This document shows positions 8,642-16,786 of a DNA stretch of 36,208 nucleotides, in pieces. The translations under genes and the position numbers were made by a program. This DNA comes from Bacteroidetes bacterium UBA3022 (GTDB taxonomy: Bacteria; Bacteroidota; Bacteroidia; Chitinophagales; BACL12), in NCBI GenBank assembly GCA_002346225.1, contig DDYY01000031.1, forward strand, positions 1 to 36,208, read 5' to 3'. The stretch's first letter is position 1. Each line of letters begins with the position of its first letter. The notes below the pieces were generated by a model. The model was not told the DNA's origin. It saw nothing but the letters and a program-made list of their open reading frames with translations, and did no database searches.

Positions 8642-9892
8642 ATGTCATTTAAAAGAGTTGTAGTTACTGGTTTGGGTGCGCTCACCCCTGTAGGCAACTC
8701 TGTGCAGGAGTACTGGGAGGGATTAATTGCCGGTCGATCCGGAGCGGATTTCATTACCCGCTTCGATGCCGAAAAATTCCGTACCCGGTTCGCCTGCGAA
8801 GTGAAGGGCTTTGACCCGGCTTCTGTGATTGAGAAGAAAGAAGTCCGCCGCATGGACCCTTATCTCCACTATGCTATTGCGGCTGTGGAGGAAGGGGTAA
8901 ATGATTCCGGCATCTCGGCCGATAGCATCGACCACGATAAGGTGGGCGTTATATGGGCGTCGGGGATTGGCGGACTTAAGACCTTTGAGGAGGAAGTATC
9001 CTCCTTTGCAAGGGGAGACGGAACCCCTCGCTTCAACCCCTTCTTCATTCCCAAGATGATCAGCGATATTGCTGCCGGTATGATTTCCATACGCTATGGA
9101 TTTCGCGGTCCCAATTACGCTACGGTCTCTGCCTGTGCATCTTCCACCCACGCTTTAATTGCTGGAATGGATGCCATACGACTCGGCAGGGCCAATATCA
9201 TCGTGGCAGGTGGTTCGGAAGCGGCCGTCACTGCTTCGGGTGTAGGTGGCTTCAATGCCATGAAAGCCCTCAGTGAGCGCAACGATGACCCCACCACAGC
9301 ATCCCGTCCCTTCGATTTGGATCGCGACGGTTTTGTATTGGGAGAAGGTGCCGGATGTGTTATTCTGGAAGATTACGAGCATGCTAAGGCCAGAGGGGCC
9401 AAGATTTACTGTGAAATTGTAGGCGGCGGTATGAGTGCCGATGCCTACCATATGACAGCGCCTCATCCCGATGGGCTGGGTGCCACACTGGTCATGCACG
9501 ATGCATTGCGCGATGCGGGTATGTCCATCACCGATATTGATTATATCAATGTACACGGTACTTCTACACCACTCGGCGATCCGCAGGAAATCAAAGCTAT
9601 TGAAACGGTGTTCGGTGAGCATGCTTATGCCATCAATATCAGCTCTACCAAATCCATGACAGGCCATTTGCTGGGTGCTGCCGGAGCCATAGAAGCTATT
9701 GCCAGTATCAAAGCAATGGAAAACAGCATGGTACCACCTACCATCAATCACCAAACGGATGATCCGGTATTCGATACCCGCCTGAACCTCACTTTCAATA
9801 CAGCACAACCCAGAACTTTGAATGCAGTGTTGAGCAACACCTTCGGATTTGGTGGACACAATGCCTCCGTCATATTCCGCAAGCTCCACTAA
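8642..9892 (+). CDS. fabF: beta-ketoacyl-ACP synthase II
   Basis: The elongating condensing enzyme of type II fatty-acid synthesis, 416 aa. The thiolase-fold catalytic triad is present: Cys165 in TVSACASSTHA, His305 in NVHGTSTPLGD and His342 in SMTGHLLGAAG. The C-terminal NTFGFGGHN glycine-rich motif is intact. The gene sits between acpP and the RNase III gene, and its carrier partner is encoded 18 bases upstream. The start MSFKRVVVTGLGALTPVG is the usual family start. Confidence 0.97.
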   Translation: MSFKRVVVTGLGALTPVGNSVQEYWEGLIAGRSGADFITRFDAEKFRTRFACEVKGFDPASVIEKKEVRRMDPYLHYAIAAVEEGVNDSGISADSIDHDKVGVIWASGIGGLKTFEEEVSSFARGDGTPRFNPFFIPKMISDIAAGMISIRYGFRGPNYATVSACASSTHALIAGMDAIRLGRANIIVAGGSEAAVTASGVGGFNAMKALSERNDDPTTASRPFDLDRDGFVLGEGAGCVILEDYEHAKARGAKIYCEIVGGGMSADAYHMTAPHPDGLGATLVMHDALRDAGMSITDIDYINVHGTSTPLGDPQEIKAIETVFGEHAYAINISSTKSMTGHLLGAAGAIEAIASIKAMENSMVPPTINHQTDDPVFDTRLNLTFNTAQPRTLNAVLSNTFGFGGHNASVIFRKLH

Positions 9893-9901
9893 TCACTGCC
9901 T

Positions 9902-10624
9902 TTGTCGTTCCTCCAACAACTGTATAACCGCTATTTATCCGATGAAAAGCAGTTCATCCAAAAAATCCATCATATAACCGGCTATCTGCCCGTTAATCCC
10001 AGCCTCTATCACCTCGCTTTCCTGCACAGCTCCGTGCACAATAATGTGCATATGAACAACGAGCGCCTCGAATTACTGGGCGATGCAGTTATTGATCTGG
10101 TAATCAGTGAACACCTCTTCATGAAGTATCCCTACAAGGGGGAAGGCTTCCTCACGGAAATGCGCTCTAAAATCGTAAGCAGGGAGCAACTGAACCGGGT
10201 GGCAATGGAAATAGGATTGGTGGAACTGATTAAGGTGCGCAAAGGTGTCGGCGACCTCAAGAACAGCTCGGTGCTGGGCAATGCGCTGGAAGCTTTGACC
10301 GGCGCCATTTATCTCGACCTGGGTTATAATCGCTCTGCCCGGTTTTTTCAGCAACGGATTTTACTACAGCACTACAATATCGAAGAGCTCGAAAAAACGG
10401 TGGTGAATTTCAAGAGCAAGGTCATAGAATGGGGCCAGAAGCACGACAAGGATGTTCGCTTCGAAATGCTGGAAGAACAGGAGCACAAAGGCAAGAAGAT
10501 TTACAGAATGGGACTGAAGATTGACGGGGAAGTTATTGCCAGCGATCAAAACTTCAGCAAGAAGAAAGCCGAGCAAAAAGCAGCCGAGAAAGCATGTGAG
10601 TTGCTGAGAATTGCCGTAGACTGA
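9902..10624 (+). CDS. rnc: ribonuclease III
   Basis: Double-strand-specific endoribonuclease, 240 aa, processing rRNA and other structured RNA. The signature NERLELLGDAVID (54-66) holds the catalytic acidic residues, the second acidic cluster lies at NALEALTGAIYLD, and a double-stranded-RNA-binding domain follows (about 165-238, ending KKKAEQKAAEKACELL). The start is TTG at 9902: the in-frame triplet upstream at 9890-9892 is the fabF stop and no ATG occurs before the catalytic domain. Last gene of the acpP operon. It ends two bases short of a convergent gene, so there is no room for a separate terminator. Confidence 0.95.
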   Translation: MSFLQQLYNRYLSDEKQFIQKIHHITGYLPVNPSLYHLAFLHSSVHNNVHMNNERLELLGDAVIDLVISEHLFMKYPYKGEGFLTEMRSKIVSREQLNRVAMEIGLVELIKVRKGVGDLKNSSVLGNALEALTGAIYLDLGYNRSARFFQQRILLQHYNIEELEKTVVNFKSKVIEWGQKHDKDVRFEMLEEQEHKGKKIYRMGLKIDGEVIASDQNFSKKKAEQKAAEKACELLRIAVD

Positions 10625-10626
10625 GG

Positions 10627-11304
10627 TCAGCGTTTTTCCAGTTCCGCTTCAATCATGGTTATTATAGATTGCGCACTTTCCACATACTGATGGTAGGTGA
10701 CAATGGTATTGGTCTTGAATATGAGATTGCTTTGCACCAGGTTGCGCATGGCAGACTGTTGCAAGAATTGCAAAATCTCTGGTAGTTCAGCGGGATCATA
10801 AAAAGAGGCGGAGCTGTACCAGGGAAAACTACTCTCTATAAAGGGAATCATCCTGTTCAGGATGAAGTGCTTATCGATAGAGTTGTATTCATCTACCAAC
10901 AGCTTGGACGATTCATAATGCCGGATGATGTTGTTGAGTAATTCTTTATTTTCTATGATACCCATCTTCCCGCTGTGTTTCATCTCTTCATAGGCAGATT
11001 CCCTGATTTCGTTGGTGGTGTAAATAAGCAGCGATGAAAAAACAATCGCTACGGAATCTATGCTTTCCACCAATGAATTGCTCAGCAGGTAACCATATCT
11101 GCGCTGGCAATTATTCAATACGCTGAGCTCCTGTCCAATACTTATGGTGTCTGCTATGAGGTTGTCACGCAGATTTTCCAGTATCCGCACTTCCTCCTGT
11201 CGCTGTTGCCTGAGCTCCAGCCTGCTTCCTGCATACAGGGACACTGTTATGCCCGCAACAATTACCAGAAAATCTAATGTGTAATCGCGCAGTCCTTTTT
11301 TCAT
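10627..11304 (-). CDS. DUF6090-like single-pass membrane protein
   Basis: A 225-aa protein with one N-terminal membrane span (DFLVIVAGITVSLYAGSRL, about 9-27), followed by LELRQQRQEEVRILENLRDNL and a mostly helical extracytoplasmic or cytoplasmic part without Cys-rich or catalytic motifs. The pattern of an N-terminal helix, then 'R-x(5)-E-x(3)-L-x(2)-L-x(2)-NL', recalls the DUF6090 proteins common in Bacteroidota; that assignment is from memory. Function unknown. It stands alone, with the iscA terminator between it and the isc operon, and it converges on the RNase III gene. Confidence 0.7.
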   Translation of the reverse strand: MKKGLRDYTLDFLVIVAGITVSLYAGSRLELRQQRQEEVRILENLRDNLIADTISIGQELSVLNNCQRRYGYLLSNSLVESIDSVAIVFSSLLIYTTNEIRESAYEEMKHSGKMGIIENKELLNNIIRHYESSKLLVDEYNSIDKHFILNRMIPFIESSFPWYSSASFYDPAELPEILQFLQQSAMRNLVQSNLIFKTNTIVTYHQYVESAQSIITMIEAELEKR

Positions 11305-11342
11305 TGTAATGATTTACCAGCGGTTAACGATAGGATAAATAT

Positions 11343-11381
11343 ACAAAAGGAAAGGCCCCACAGGTAAACCTGCAGGACCTT
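11343..11381 (-). terminator. rho-independent terminator of isc operon
   Basis: On the minus strand, a 13-bp stem (arms 11381-11369 and 11364-11352), loop TTTA, then TTCCTTTT. Three pairs are G-U and exist only in minus-strand RNA; in plus-strand RNA they are A-C mismatches. This fixes the direction: it ends iscS-iscU-iscA transcripts 25 bases after iscA. Confidence 0.85.
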
Positions 11382-11405
11382 GTTCAAGTATGAAAAGAAA
11401 ATGGT

Positions 11406-11732
11406 TTAAACGGCGAAACTTTCGCCACAGCCGCAAGTGCGTGTAGCGTTGGGATTCACAAAATGGAAGCCCTTGCCATTCAGCCCATCGCTGAAGTCGA
11501 GCGTTGTATCGCAGAGATAGAGGAAGCTTTTCAAATCTGTTACCAGCTTAATCCCTCTGTCTTCAAACTCCTGATCTTCCGGACGTGATTCGTTGTCGAA
11601 ATCCATTTTGTAGGATAAGCCACTGCAACCACCGCCCACAACAGAAACCCGGATGAAATAATCATCACCGATGGCTGCCTCCTGTTTCAGGTCGGCAACC
11701 TTGTGTTTGGCCGCTTCGCTAATGAAAATCAT
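11406..11732 (-). CDS. iscA: HesB/IscA-family Fe-S assembly protein
   Basis: An A-type iron-sulfur carrier protein of 108 aa. The three conserved cysteines are present: GGGCSGLSYKMDFD in the middle and TCGCGESF at the C-terminus. It starts MIFISEAAKHKV, the family start. It receives clusters from the scaffold or supplies [4Fe-4S] to target proteins. It is the last gene of iscS-iscU-iscA, 2 bases after the iscU stop. hscA, hscB and ferredoxin genes, which follow iscA in proteobacteria, are missing here. ErpA or SufA would be equally valid names by sequence. Confidence 0.93.
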   Translation of the reverse strand: MIFISEAAKHKVADLKQEAAIGDDYFIRVSVVGGGCSGLSYKMDFDNESRPEDQEFEDRGIKLVTDLKSFLYLCDTTLDFSDGLNGKGFHFVNPNATRTCGCGESFAV

Positions 11733-11734
11733 AA

Positions 11735-12154
11735 TTAGTGCACAATTTTAGCTTCCAGTTCCAACTCAGGTAGACCATTCTTTTTGCGGTAGTCCTGAAT
11801 AGCTGCCTTGATAGCATCTTCTGCCAGCACAGAACAGTGAATTTTTACCGGAGGTAAAGCCAGTTCTTCCACAATGTCCATATTGTCGATGGTCATTGCT
11901 TCATCGATGGTCTTGTTCTTCAGCCATTCAGTAGCCAATGAAGAAGAGGCGATGGCAGAACCACAGCCGAAGGTTTTGAATTTAGCATCCTTGATGACAT
12001 GTGTTTCGGGATCTACCTCTATCTGGAGACGCATTACATCCCCACATTCAGGTGCACCTACTAAACCGGTTCCCACTTCCTGCTTCTTGGCATCCATGGA
12101 TCCGACGTTGCGCGGATTTTCGTAATGTTCTAATACTTTTTTTGAGTAAGCCAT
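11735..12154 (-). CDS. iscU: Fe-S cluster assembly scaffold IscU
   Basis: The scaffold on which [2Fe-2S] clusters are built from IscS-derived sulfur, 139 aa. The start at 12154 (MAYSKKVLEHYENPRNVGSM) is chosen over an ATG 19 codons upstream because it is the canonical IscU start. Cluster ligands are intact: Cys37, Asp39 (ECGD), Cys64 (TFGCGSAIASSS) and Cys107 (KIHCS). The LPPVK chaperone-recognition motif (100-104) is present, so an HscA/HscB pair is expected elsewhere in the genome. Middle gene of the isc operon. Confidence 0.96.
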   Translation of the reverse strand: MAYSKKVLEHYENPRNVGSMDAKKQEVGTGLVGAPECGDVMRLQIEVDPETHVIKDAKFKTFGCGSAIASSSLATEWLKNKTIDEAMTIDNMDIVEELALPPVKIHCSVLAEDAIKAAIQDYRKKNGLPELELEAKIVH

Positions 12155-12195
12155 ATGTTTATATTTAACGGGGTTGTTAGGTAAATTAGTTCCAA

Positions 12196-13410
12196 TTAGT
12201 GTTCTGCCCATTCAATGGTGTCCAGGTCGATGCCTTCCTTGAACATCTCCCACAACGGACTCATTTCACGCAGCTTGGTAACAGCTGTTTTTACGTGATC
12301 AATGGTGAAGTCAATTTGCTCCTCTGTCGTAAAGCGACCGAGGCTGAAGCGAATAGACGAGTGCGCCAGATCATCACCCAGACCCAATGCTTTCAATACA
12401 TAGCTGGGTTCCAGTGATGCGGAGGTACAGGCCGATCCGGAGGAAACGGCAATATCTTTGAATGCCATCATCAGACCTTCTCCTTCCACGTATTTAAACG
12501 AAATATTGGTGAGGTGGGGCAGGCGGCTGTTAGGATTGCCATTCACGTAAGCTTCTTCCAGTCCCAGCAATGCATTTTCCAGTTTATCGCGCAATGCACT
12601 CAGTCGCTCTGCATCCTGGTGCATCTCCTGCATGGCCAGTTCAGCAGCCTTGCCGAATCCTACAATGCCAGGTACATTCAAAGTGCCGGAACGCATGCCG
12701 CGCTCATGTCCACCGCCATCTAATTGAGCGGTAACCTTAACCCGTGGGTTCTTTCTGCGCACATACAGGGCACCGACGCCTTTGGGTCCGTACATTTTAT
12801 GTGCTGTAAAGGTCATGAGGTCTATACCATCGGCAATAACATCTACAGGTATCTTACCTACAGCCTGAGTGGCATCGGTAAACAGCAAAGCACCTTTCTT
12901 ATGTACAATGTCTGCAATTTCACGGATGGGATGAATGGTACCCATTTCGTTATTGGCATACATGATAGATACGAGTATGGTCTTATCTGTGATGGCTGCT
13001 TCCAGTTCCTTCAGGTCGATATTTCCCTGATTGTCCACCTTGAGGTAGGTCACCTCTCCACCCATTTTCTCGATATGCTTACCGGTATCCAGCACCGCTT
13101 TGTGCTCGGTAGTAACGGTAATGATATGATTGCCCTTGCGGCTGTACATATCGAAAACGCCTTTCATGGCGAGGTTGTCGCCTTCAGTCGCACCGGAGGT
13201 GAAAATGATTTCTTTTTCGGTGGCATTGATTAACCTGGCTACCTGCTCTCTGGCGTGGTCCACTGCATCTTCTGCACTCCATCCGAAGGGGTGGCTGCGG
13301 CTGGCAGCATTGCCAAAATGTTCTGTATAGTAGGGTATCATGGCCTCCAACACCCGTGGGTCTACTGGTGTGGTGCTGCTGTTATCGAGATAAATGGGTA
13401 GCTTAAGCAT
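12196..13410 (-). CDS. iscS: cysteine desulfurase IscS
   Basis: A PLP enzyme that takes sulfur from cysteine for Fe-S clusters and tRNA thiolation, 404 aa. The N-terminus YLDNSSTTPVDPRVLEAM is diagnostic. Lys205 in FTAHKMYGPKG binds PLP, and Cys328 in SSGSACTSASLEPS, on the mobile loop, carries the persulfide; SSGSACTS marks the group I (IscS/NifS) type. First gene of the operon iscS-iscU-iscA, with a -7 element upstream. No iscR-like regulator is visible next to it. Confidence 0.97.
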   Translation of the reverse strand: MLKLPIYLDNSSTTPVDPRVLEAMIPYYTEHFGNAASRSHPFGWSAEDAVDHAREQVARLINATEKEIIFTSGATEGDNLAMKGVFDMYSRKGNHIITVTTEHKAVLDTGKHIEKMGGEVTYLKVDNQGNIDLKELEAAITDKTILVSIMYANNEMGTIHPIREIADIVHKKGALLFTDATQAVGKIPVDVIADGIDLMTFTAHKMYGPKGVGALYVRRKNPRVKVTAQLDGGGHERGMRSGTLNVPGIVGFGKAAELAMQEMHQDAERLSALRDKLENALLGLEEAYVNGNPNSRLPHLTNISFKYVEGEGLMMAFKDIAVSSGSACTSASLEPSYVLKALGLGDDLAHSSIRFSLGRFTTEEQIDFTIDHVKTAVTKLREMSPLWEMFKEGIDLDTIEWAEH

Positions 13411-13441
13411 ATAATTTCCTTATTTAGACTATTTCTAAACA

Positions 13442-13449
13442 CAAAAATA
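13442..13449 (-). promoter_or_regulatory. -7 element of isc operon
   Basis: Minus-strand TATTTTTG, an exact TAnnTTTG match 32 bases upstream of iscS, predicting a leader of about 26 bases. The -33 region is weak. No obvious operator for an Fe-S sensing repressor was found. Confidence 0.6.
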
Positions 13450-13546
13450 GGGTAAAAGTTCTTGATAGTAAAGGGAAAGTGCATCCCATTTCCCCCTCGT
13501 TGGGCTTCCAACATGCCTCCGGCGACTCCGCCCCCAAAAAGCTTAT

Positions 13547-13554
13547 TATTTTTA
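13547..13554 (+). promoter_or_regulatory. -7-like element of epimerase gene
   Basis: TATTTTTA, one base off the consensus, 14 bases before the ATG at 13569. It implies a very short leader. Confidence 0.35.
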
Positions 13555-13568
13555 GGCAAAACTTACCT

Positions 13569-13985
13569 ATGCGGAAAATAGAACACCTGGGTATTGCTGT
13601 GAAAGATCTGGAGCATAGCAATGACCTTTTCAGGCGCTTACTGGGAACAGCGCATTATAAAACAGAAACAGTAGAACGGGAAGGCGTCAGCACTTCTTCC
13701 TTTATGATAGGCGAGACTAAGATTGAGTTGCTGGAAGCGACCAACAGTGAAAGCGCCATCGGGAAGTTCATTGAAAAAAGAGGAGAGGGCATTCACCATA
13801 TTGCGTTTGCGGTTGATGATATCGAAGCGGAGATGCAGCGTATGCGCGACGAAGGGTTTCAGCTACTGCACGACAAACCCTTGCAGGGTGCAGATGGAAA
13901 GGTGATATGTTTCCTGCATCCTAAGAGTACCAATGGCGTTTTGGTAGAACTGTGCATGGACGCACCTTCATCGGACAACGTATGA
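13569..13985 (+). CDS. mce: methylmalonyl-CoA epimerase
   Basis: A VOC-fold metalloenzyme of 138 aa that interconverts (S)- and (R)-methylmalonyl-CoA in propionate metabolism. It begins MRKIEHLGIAVKDLEHSNDLF, with His6 as the first metal ligand. GEGIHHIAFAVDDIEAEM carries the second, and TNGVLVELC the C-terminal Glu ligand. The frame is open 30 codons upstream, but 13569 is the family start. The methylmalonyl-CoA mutase genes are not in the window, although their GTPase chaperone MeaB is encoded at 33263. The next gene overlaps by 4 bases (ATGA). Confidence 0.94.
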   Translation: MRKIEHLGIAVKDLEHSNDLFRRLLGTAHYKTETVEREGVSTSSFMIGETKIELLEATNSESAIGKFIEKRGEGIHHIAFAVDDIEAEMQRMRDEGFQLLHDKPLQGADGKVICFLHPKSTNGVLVELCMDAPSSDNV

Positions 13986-14443
13986 GAGCATTTTTAGTAA
14001 TAGGTATTATCGGCTGCTGCACCATGTCATCCAACCGGTTGCAGGCACAGGAATACGATAGTGTAAAGGCAGTTGCTTACGGAGCCGATGCGTATGGCAT
14101 GAAACAGTATGTGATGGCTTTTCTGAAATCCAGACCCAATACGGAACTCAGCAGGGAAGAGCGGGCAGAAGTCATGCAGGCACATCTGGCGAATATTCTG
14201 CGCCTGGAGTCGGAAGGATTATTGGTGCTGGCCGGACCATTTCTGGATGAAGGTCCGCTGCGGGGCATTTATATATTCAATGTGGCTTCTTTGGAAGAAG
14301 CTGCCGCACTCACAGCTACGGATCCTGCCATCCAAGCAGGCACGCTAGAAATGGAATTGCATCCATGGTATGGCTCGGCGGCGCTGCTCGACCTCACTAA
14401 AATTCACTATACGCTGGCACGGCAATCTATTGTAGAGGATTGA
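13982..14443 (+). CDS. secreted YCII-like domain protein
   Basis: A protein of about 153 aa with a signal peptide (MRAFLVIGIIGCCTMSSNRLQAQ). The body resembles the YCII/dimeric ferredoxin-like fold: QYVMAFLKSRPN at the start, EVMQAHLANILRLESEGLLVLAGPF in the middle, then RGIYIFNVASLEEAAALTATDPAI. YCII proteins usually have a catalytic His-Asp pair; AHL in this segment may supply the His. The start at 13982 overlaps the epimerase stop in an ATGA junction, so the two are translationally coupled. Function unknown; export to the periplasm makes it unlike the cytoplasmic YciI. Confidence 0.78.
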   Translation: MRAFLVIGIIGCCTMSSNRLQAQEYDSVKAVAYGADAYGMKQYVMAFLKSRPNTELSREERAEVMQAHLANILRLESEGLLVLAGPFLDEGPLRGIYIFNVASLEEAAALTATDPAIQAGTLEMELHPWYGSAALLDLTKIHYTLARQSIVED

Positions 14444-14450
14444 TAGCCTC

Positions 14451-15272
14451 CTATTCAGCAATAGGCAGGCGGTACACCCGGATGCGGTCGGGGGTGCCCA
14501 GAAACAGCCGATCGCTGACAACGCGTGCCTGGGTCACAGGCCAGACGGGCAGGGGATACATATTTTTTCCATACAACTGTCTTTGCAATTGCACCAGATT
14601 GCTGTCGGCAGGATAGATAAAATGTTCACGGGTAATCTGCAGGTAGGCGGCCGTTTGAATATCGAGCACAGTCAGAAAGCTGCCAAAGCGGTCGAATACC
14701 ATCAACCCGATGGTGGGGTCTTCGAGAAATAGTGTCTGGTTGTAATAGTAGAGCTGAGGGTGGTTGACGGTAAAATCGAACATTTGTAGGAATGATTCGC
14801 TCTGGGCTACTTTATTTCCCCGTTCATCCAGTTTCACTAGGCGTTGACTGAGCTGGTCGAATATCCAGAAGAAGTCATCTTCGGGCTGAGCGCAGGCCGC
14901 AACAGGCAGGTAACTATTGCCATCGGTAGTAGCCAGCAAGCGGAACAGCGCAACCTGACCCATGCGGGAATCGAGCAGCACAACGGTCTGAAAGTCGGGG
15001 TAGAGCGCCAGCACTTTCATGGGATTGGCGGCATCTATCCAGGATGGAGCACCCAGTTGCTTGTTGCTGTAAGTAAAAACCCTTCCCGATTCGGTAATGT
15101 ATTTAATCAGCTCCTGCTTCTCATTGATGTAGTAGATATTAGAAAGGGGATCGGTAGTAAAGAACCGCGACTGCACCGGTAGTTCAAGCAATAAGGTATC
15201 TATGGTCTGACTTTTCGCCGATGGCCAGCCAACAAATAAGTAAATAATGAATATATATAATTTATTCTTCAA
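14451..15272 (-). CDS. secreted beta-propeller-like protein, unknown
   Basis: A 273-aa protein with a signal peptide (MKNKLYIFIIYLFVGWPSAKSQ). The remainder is beta-rich, with repeats of the kind 'DPLSNIYYINEKQELIKY', 'FWIFDQLSQRLVKLDERGN' and 'DRLFLGTPDRIRVYRLP', which look like blades of a propeller comparing stored values. No catalytic motif is seen. The gene overlaps the 3' end of the LpxH-like gene by 11 bases and ends the LUD-LpxH-propeller operon. In Bacteroidota, proteins of this look are often annotated only as hypothetical. It may act in the envelope, but that is a guess. Confidence 0.75.
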   Translation of the reverse strand: MKNKLYIFIIYLFVGWPSAKSQTIDTLLLELPVQSRFFTTDPLSNIYYINEKQELIKYITESGRVFTYSNKQLGAPSWIDAANPMKVLALYPDFQTVVLLDSRMGQVALFRLLATTDGNSYLPVAACAQPEDDFFWIFDQLSQRLVKLDERGNKVAQSESFLQMFDFTVNHPQLYYYNQTLFLEDPTIGLMVFDRFGSFLTVLDIQTAAYLQITREHFIYPADSNLVQLQRQLYGKNMYPLPVWPVTQARVVSDRLFLGTPDRIRVYRLPIAE

Positions 15273-15996
15273 ATTTTTTCAGCATGCATTGTTGTCCGTC
15301 GAACTCTACGTACGAGTTGTACGTAATCCAGTCGCCAAGGTTGTACAGCGTGCTGGAACCCAGGGGTAACTCCAGCAAAATATGGCGGTGTCCGAACAGA
15401 AAGTAATCGATGTGTTCTCTTTGCAGCAGTTCTTTGGCATACAGCACCTGCCACTCCTTGTCTTCTCCCAGAAATGCCTCTTCTTCGTTGTTCATGCGGC
15501 TTTTTCCCGACCAATACCGTGCCATGCCGAAGGCGATGCGCGGGTGCAATGCACCGAAAAGTCTTTGTGCCAGACGGTTGGTGAATACCTTTTTCATCCA
15601 TTTGTAGCCGTGGTCACCCGGACCAATACCATCGCCATGGCCTACCAGGAATTGCTTTCCGCCTGCTTCAAAGCGTATGGGAGCGTGGTGCACCTTCACG
15701 CCCAGTTCCGATTCGAGGTAACCGAACATCCACAAATCGTGGTTGCCGGTAAACACTTCTATGTCTATGCCACTATCCTGTAGTCGCGCCAGTGTACCCA
15801 GTAAGCGGGTGTGGCCTTTTGGTACTACGTCTTTGTATTCGAACCAAAAGTCGAATAAGTCACCCACCAGATAAATGCGTTCGGCTGTGGGAGCGATGGA
15901 TTCTAACCAGCGCACAATGCGTTTTTCCCGTTCCAGGCTTTCGGAGGGACCGGGAATACCCAGGTGAAAATCGGATGCGAAATACAGACTGCCCAA
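15262..15996 (-). CDS. lpxH: UDP-2,3-diacylglucosamine diphosphatase-like (LpxH)
   Basis: A calcineurin-like metallophosphoesterase of 244 aa. The metal-binding motifs are in order: SDFHLG (8-13), GDLFDFWFE, GNHDLW, LVGHGDG and FGHRH. GDLFDFWFEYKD and the length fit LpxH, which makes lipid X in lipid A synthesis at the inner membrane. The start is TTG at 15996, because an in-frame stop lies just upstream and the first motif begins at residue 8. It follows the LUD gene by 2 bases. A general metallophosphatase cannot be fully excluded. Confidence 0.88.
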   Translation of the reverse strand: MGSLYFASDFHLGIPGPSESLEREKRIVRWLESIAPTAERIYLVGDLFDFWFEYKDVVPKGHTRLLGTLARLQDSGIDIEVFTGNHDLWMFGYLESELGVKVHHAPIRFEAGGKQFLVGHGDGIGPGDHGYKWMKKVFTNRLAQRLFGALHPRIAFGMARYWSGKSRMNNEEEAFLGEDKEWQVLYAKELLQREHIDYFLFGHRHILLELPLGSSTLYNLGDWITYNSYVEFDGQQCMLKKFEE

Positions 15997-15998
15997 GG

Positions 15999-16646
15999 TT
16001 ATTCCGTTTTATCGAGCAGGAATACATATACTTCCCGCGGTCCATGAGCACCCAGTACCAGGGTCTTTTCAATGTCGGCAGTACGGCTGGGGCCGGTGGC
16101 GAGGTTCACCATAGAAGGCAACTGACCATCGTATTGCTTCCGCAATAAATCAAAGCCGTTCTGAATATCATACACCAGCTGGTCGGTAGTAGCGATTACT
16201 ATGTTGACAGGGGGATACACCGGCAAGGTTCTTCCGGATGCCAGCCGAGAGGAAATAAGGATGCTTCCGGTACGGGCAATCAGCGCATCACAACCCATAA
16301 TACCTACCTCGGCTTCCGTTACCGCTCCTGCAATTTCGAAGGCGGTAAATGCATTTTCCTGTAGCATACCGGAAATCCAGGGCTCCGGACATACGACCTG
16401 CTTCCAGTTTTTGATGGTTATCAGCTCACTCAGGGTAGCAGTCAGTTCGGCGGCATCTTCGCAAAAAAGGAAACCGCCATTTACTGCCTGCAGCTCCTGC
16501 GCAAACAATACCTCCAGCGATTCTTCCTCCCGCGCGTACACCTGTTCTGCGGCTTCCAGATTGGGGAATGGTTGCTTGGCTTTATTGATCAGCGCATTGC
16601 GGATGTTGGTCAGCATGGTTTCCTTGCTGGATACATTTCTTGCCAT
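15999..16646 (-). CDS. LUD (LutC/YkgG) domain protein
   Basis: A 215-aa protein of the LUD family. The start at 16646 (MARNVSSKETMLTNIRNAL) is chosen over one 27 codons upstream, because the helix that opens LutC-type proteins begins there and a -7-like element sits 4 bases before it. The C-terminus carries the family's GPSRTADIEKTLVLGAHGP motif. LutC works with LutA and LutB in lactate oxidation, but neither is next to it here. Instead it leads an operon with the LpxH-like and propeller genes. A role in lactate use is therefore only an inference. Confidence 0.88.
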   Translation of the reverse strand: MARNVSSKETMLTNIRNALINKAKQPFPNLEAAEQVYAREEESLEVLFAQELQAVNGGFLFCEDAAELTATLSELITIKNWKQVVCPEPWISGMLQENAFTAFEIAGAVTEAEVGIMGCDALIARTGSILISSRLASGRTLPVYPPVNIVIATTDQLVYDIQNGFDLLRKQYDGQLPSMVNLATGPSRTADIEKTLVLGAHGPREVYVFLLDKTE

Positions 16647-16650
16647 GCGA

Positions 16651-16658
16651 TAAAGGTA
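16651..16658 (-). promoter_or_regulatory. -7-like element of LUD-lpxH operon
   Basis: Minus-strand TACCTTTA, one base off TAnnTTTG, followed by 4 bases and the ATG. It would produce a leaderless or near-leaderless message. Confidence 0.4.
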
Positions 16659-16726
16659 AGGAGTTTGGGGCATTGGCGGTATTCCACCCGATTTTTCGGA
16701 ATGGCAGCAAGCCCGGCCTGAATGCA

Positions 16727-16762
16727 AAAAGCCGAAAGGGCTGGGGTACCGTTCCGGCTTTT
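16727..16762 (-). terminator. terminator after NifU-like gene
   Basis: Complementary arms AAAAGCCG (16727-16734) and CGGCTTTT (16755-16762). On the minus strand the hairpin ends in a run of Ts. It lies 25 bases after the NifU-like stop and separates it from the LUD operon. Confidence 0.7.
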
Positions 16763-16786
16763 CTATGTAAATGGAACCGTTGAGAA

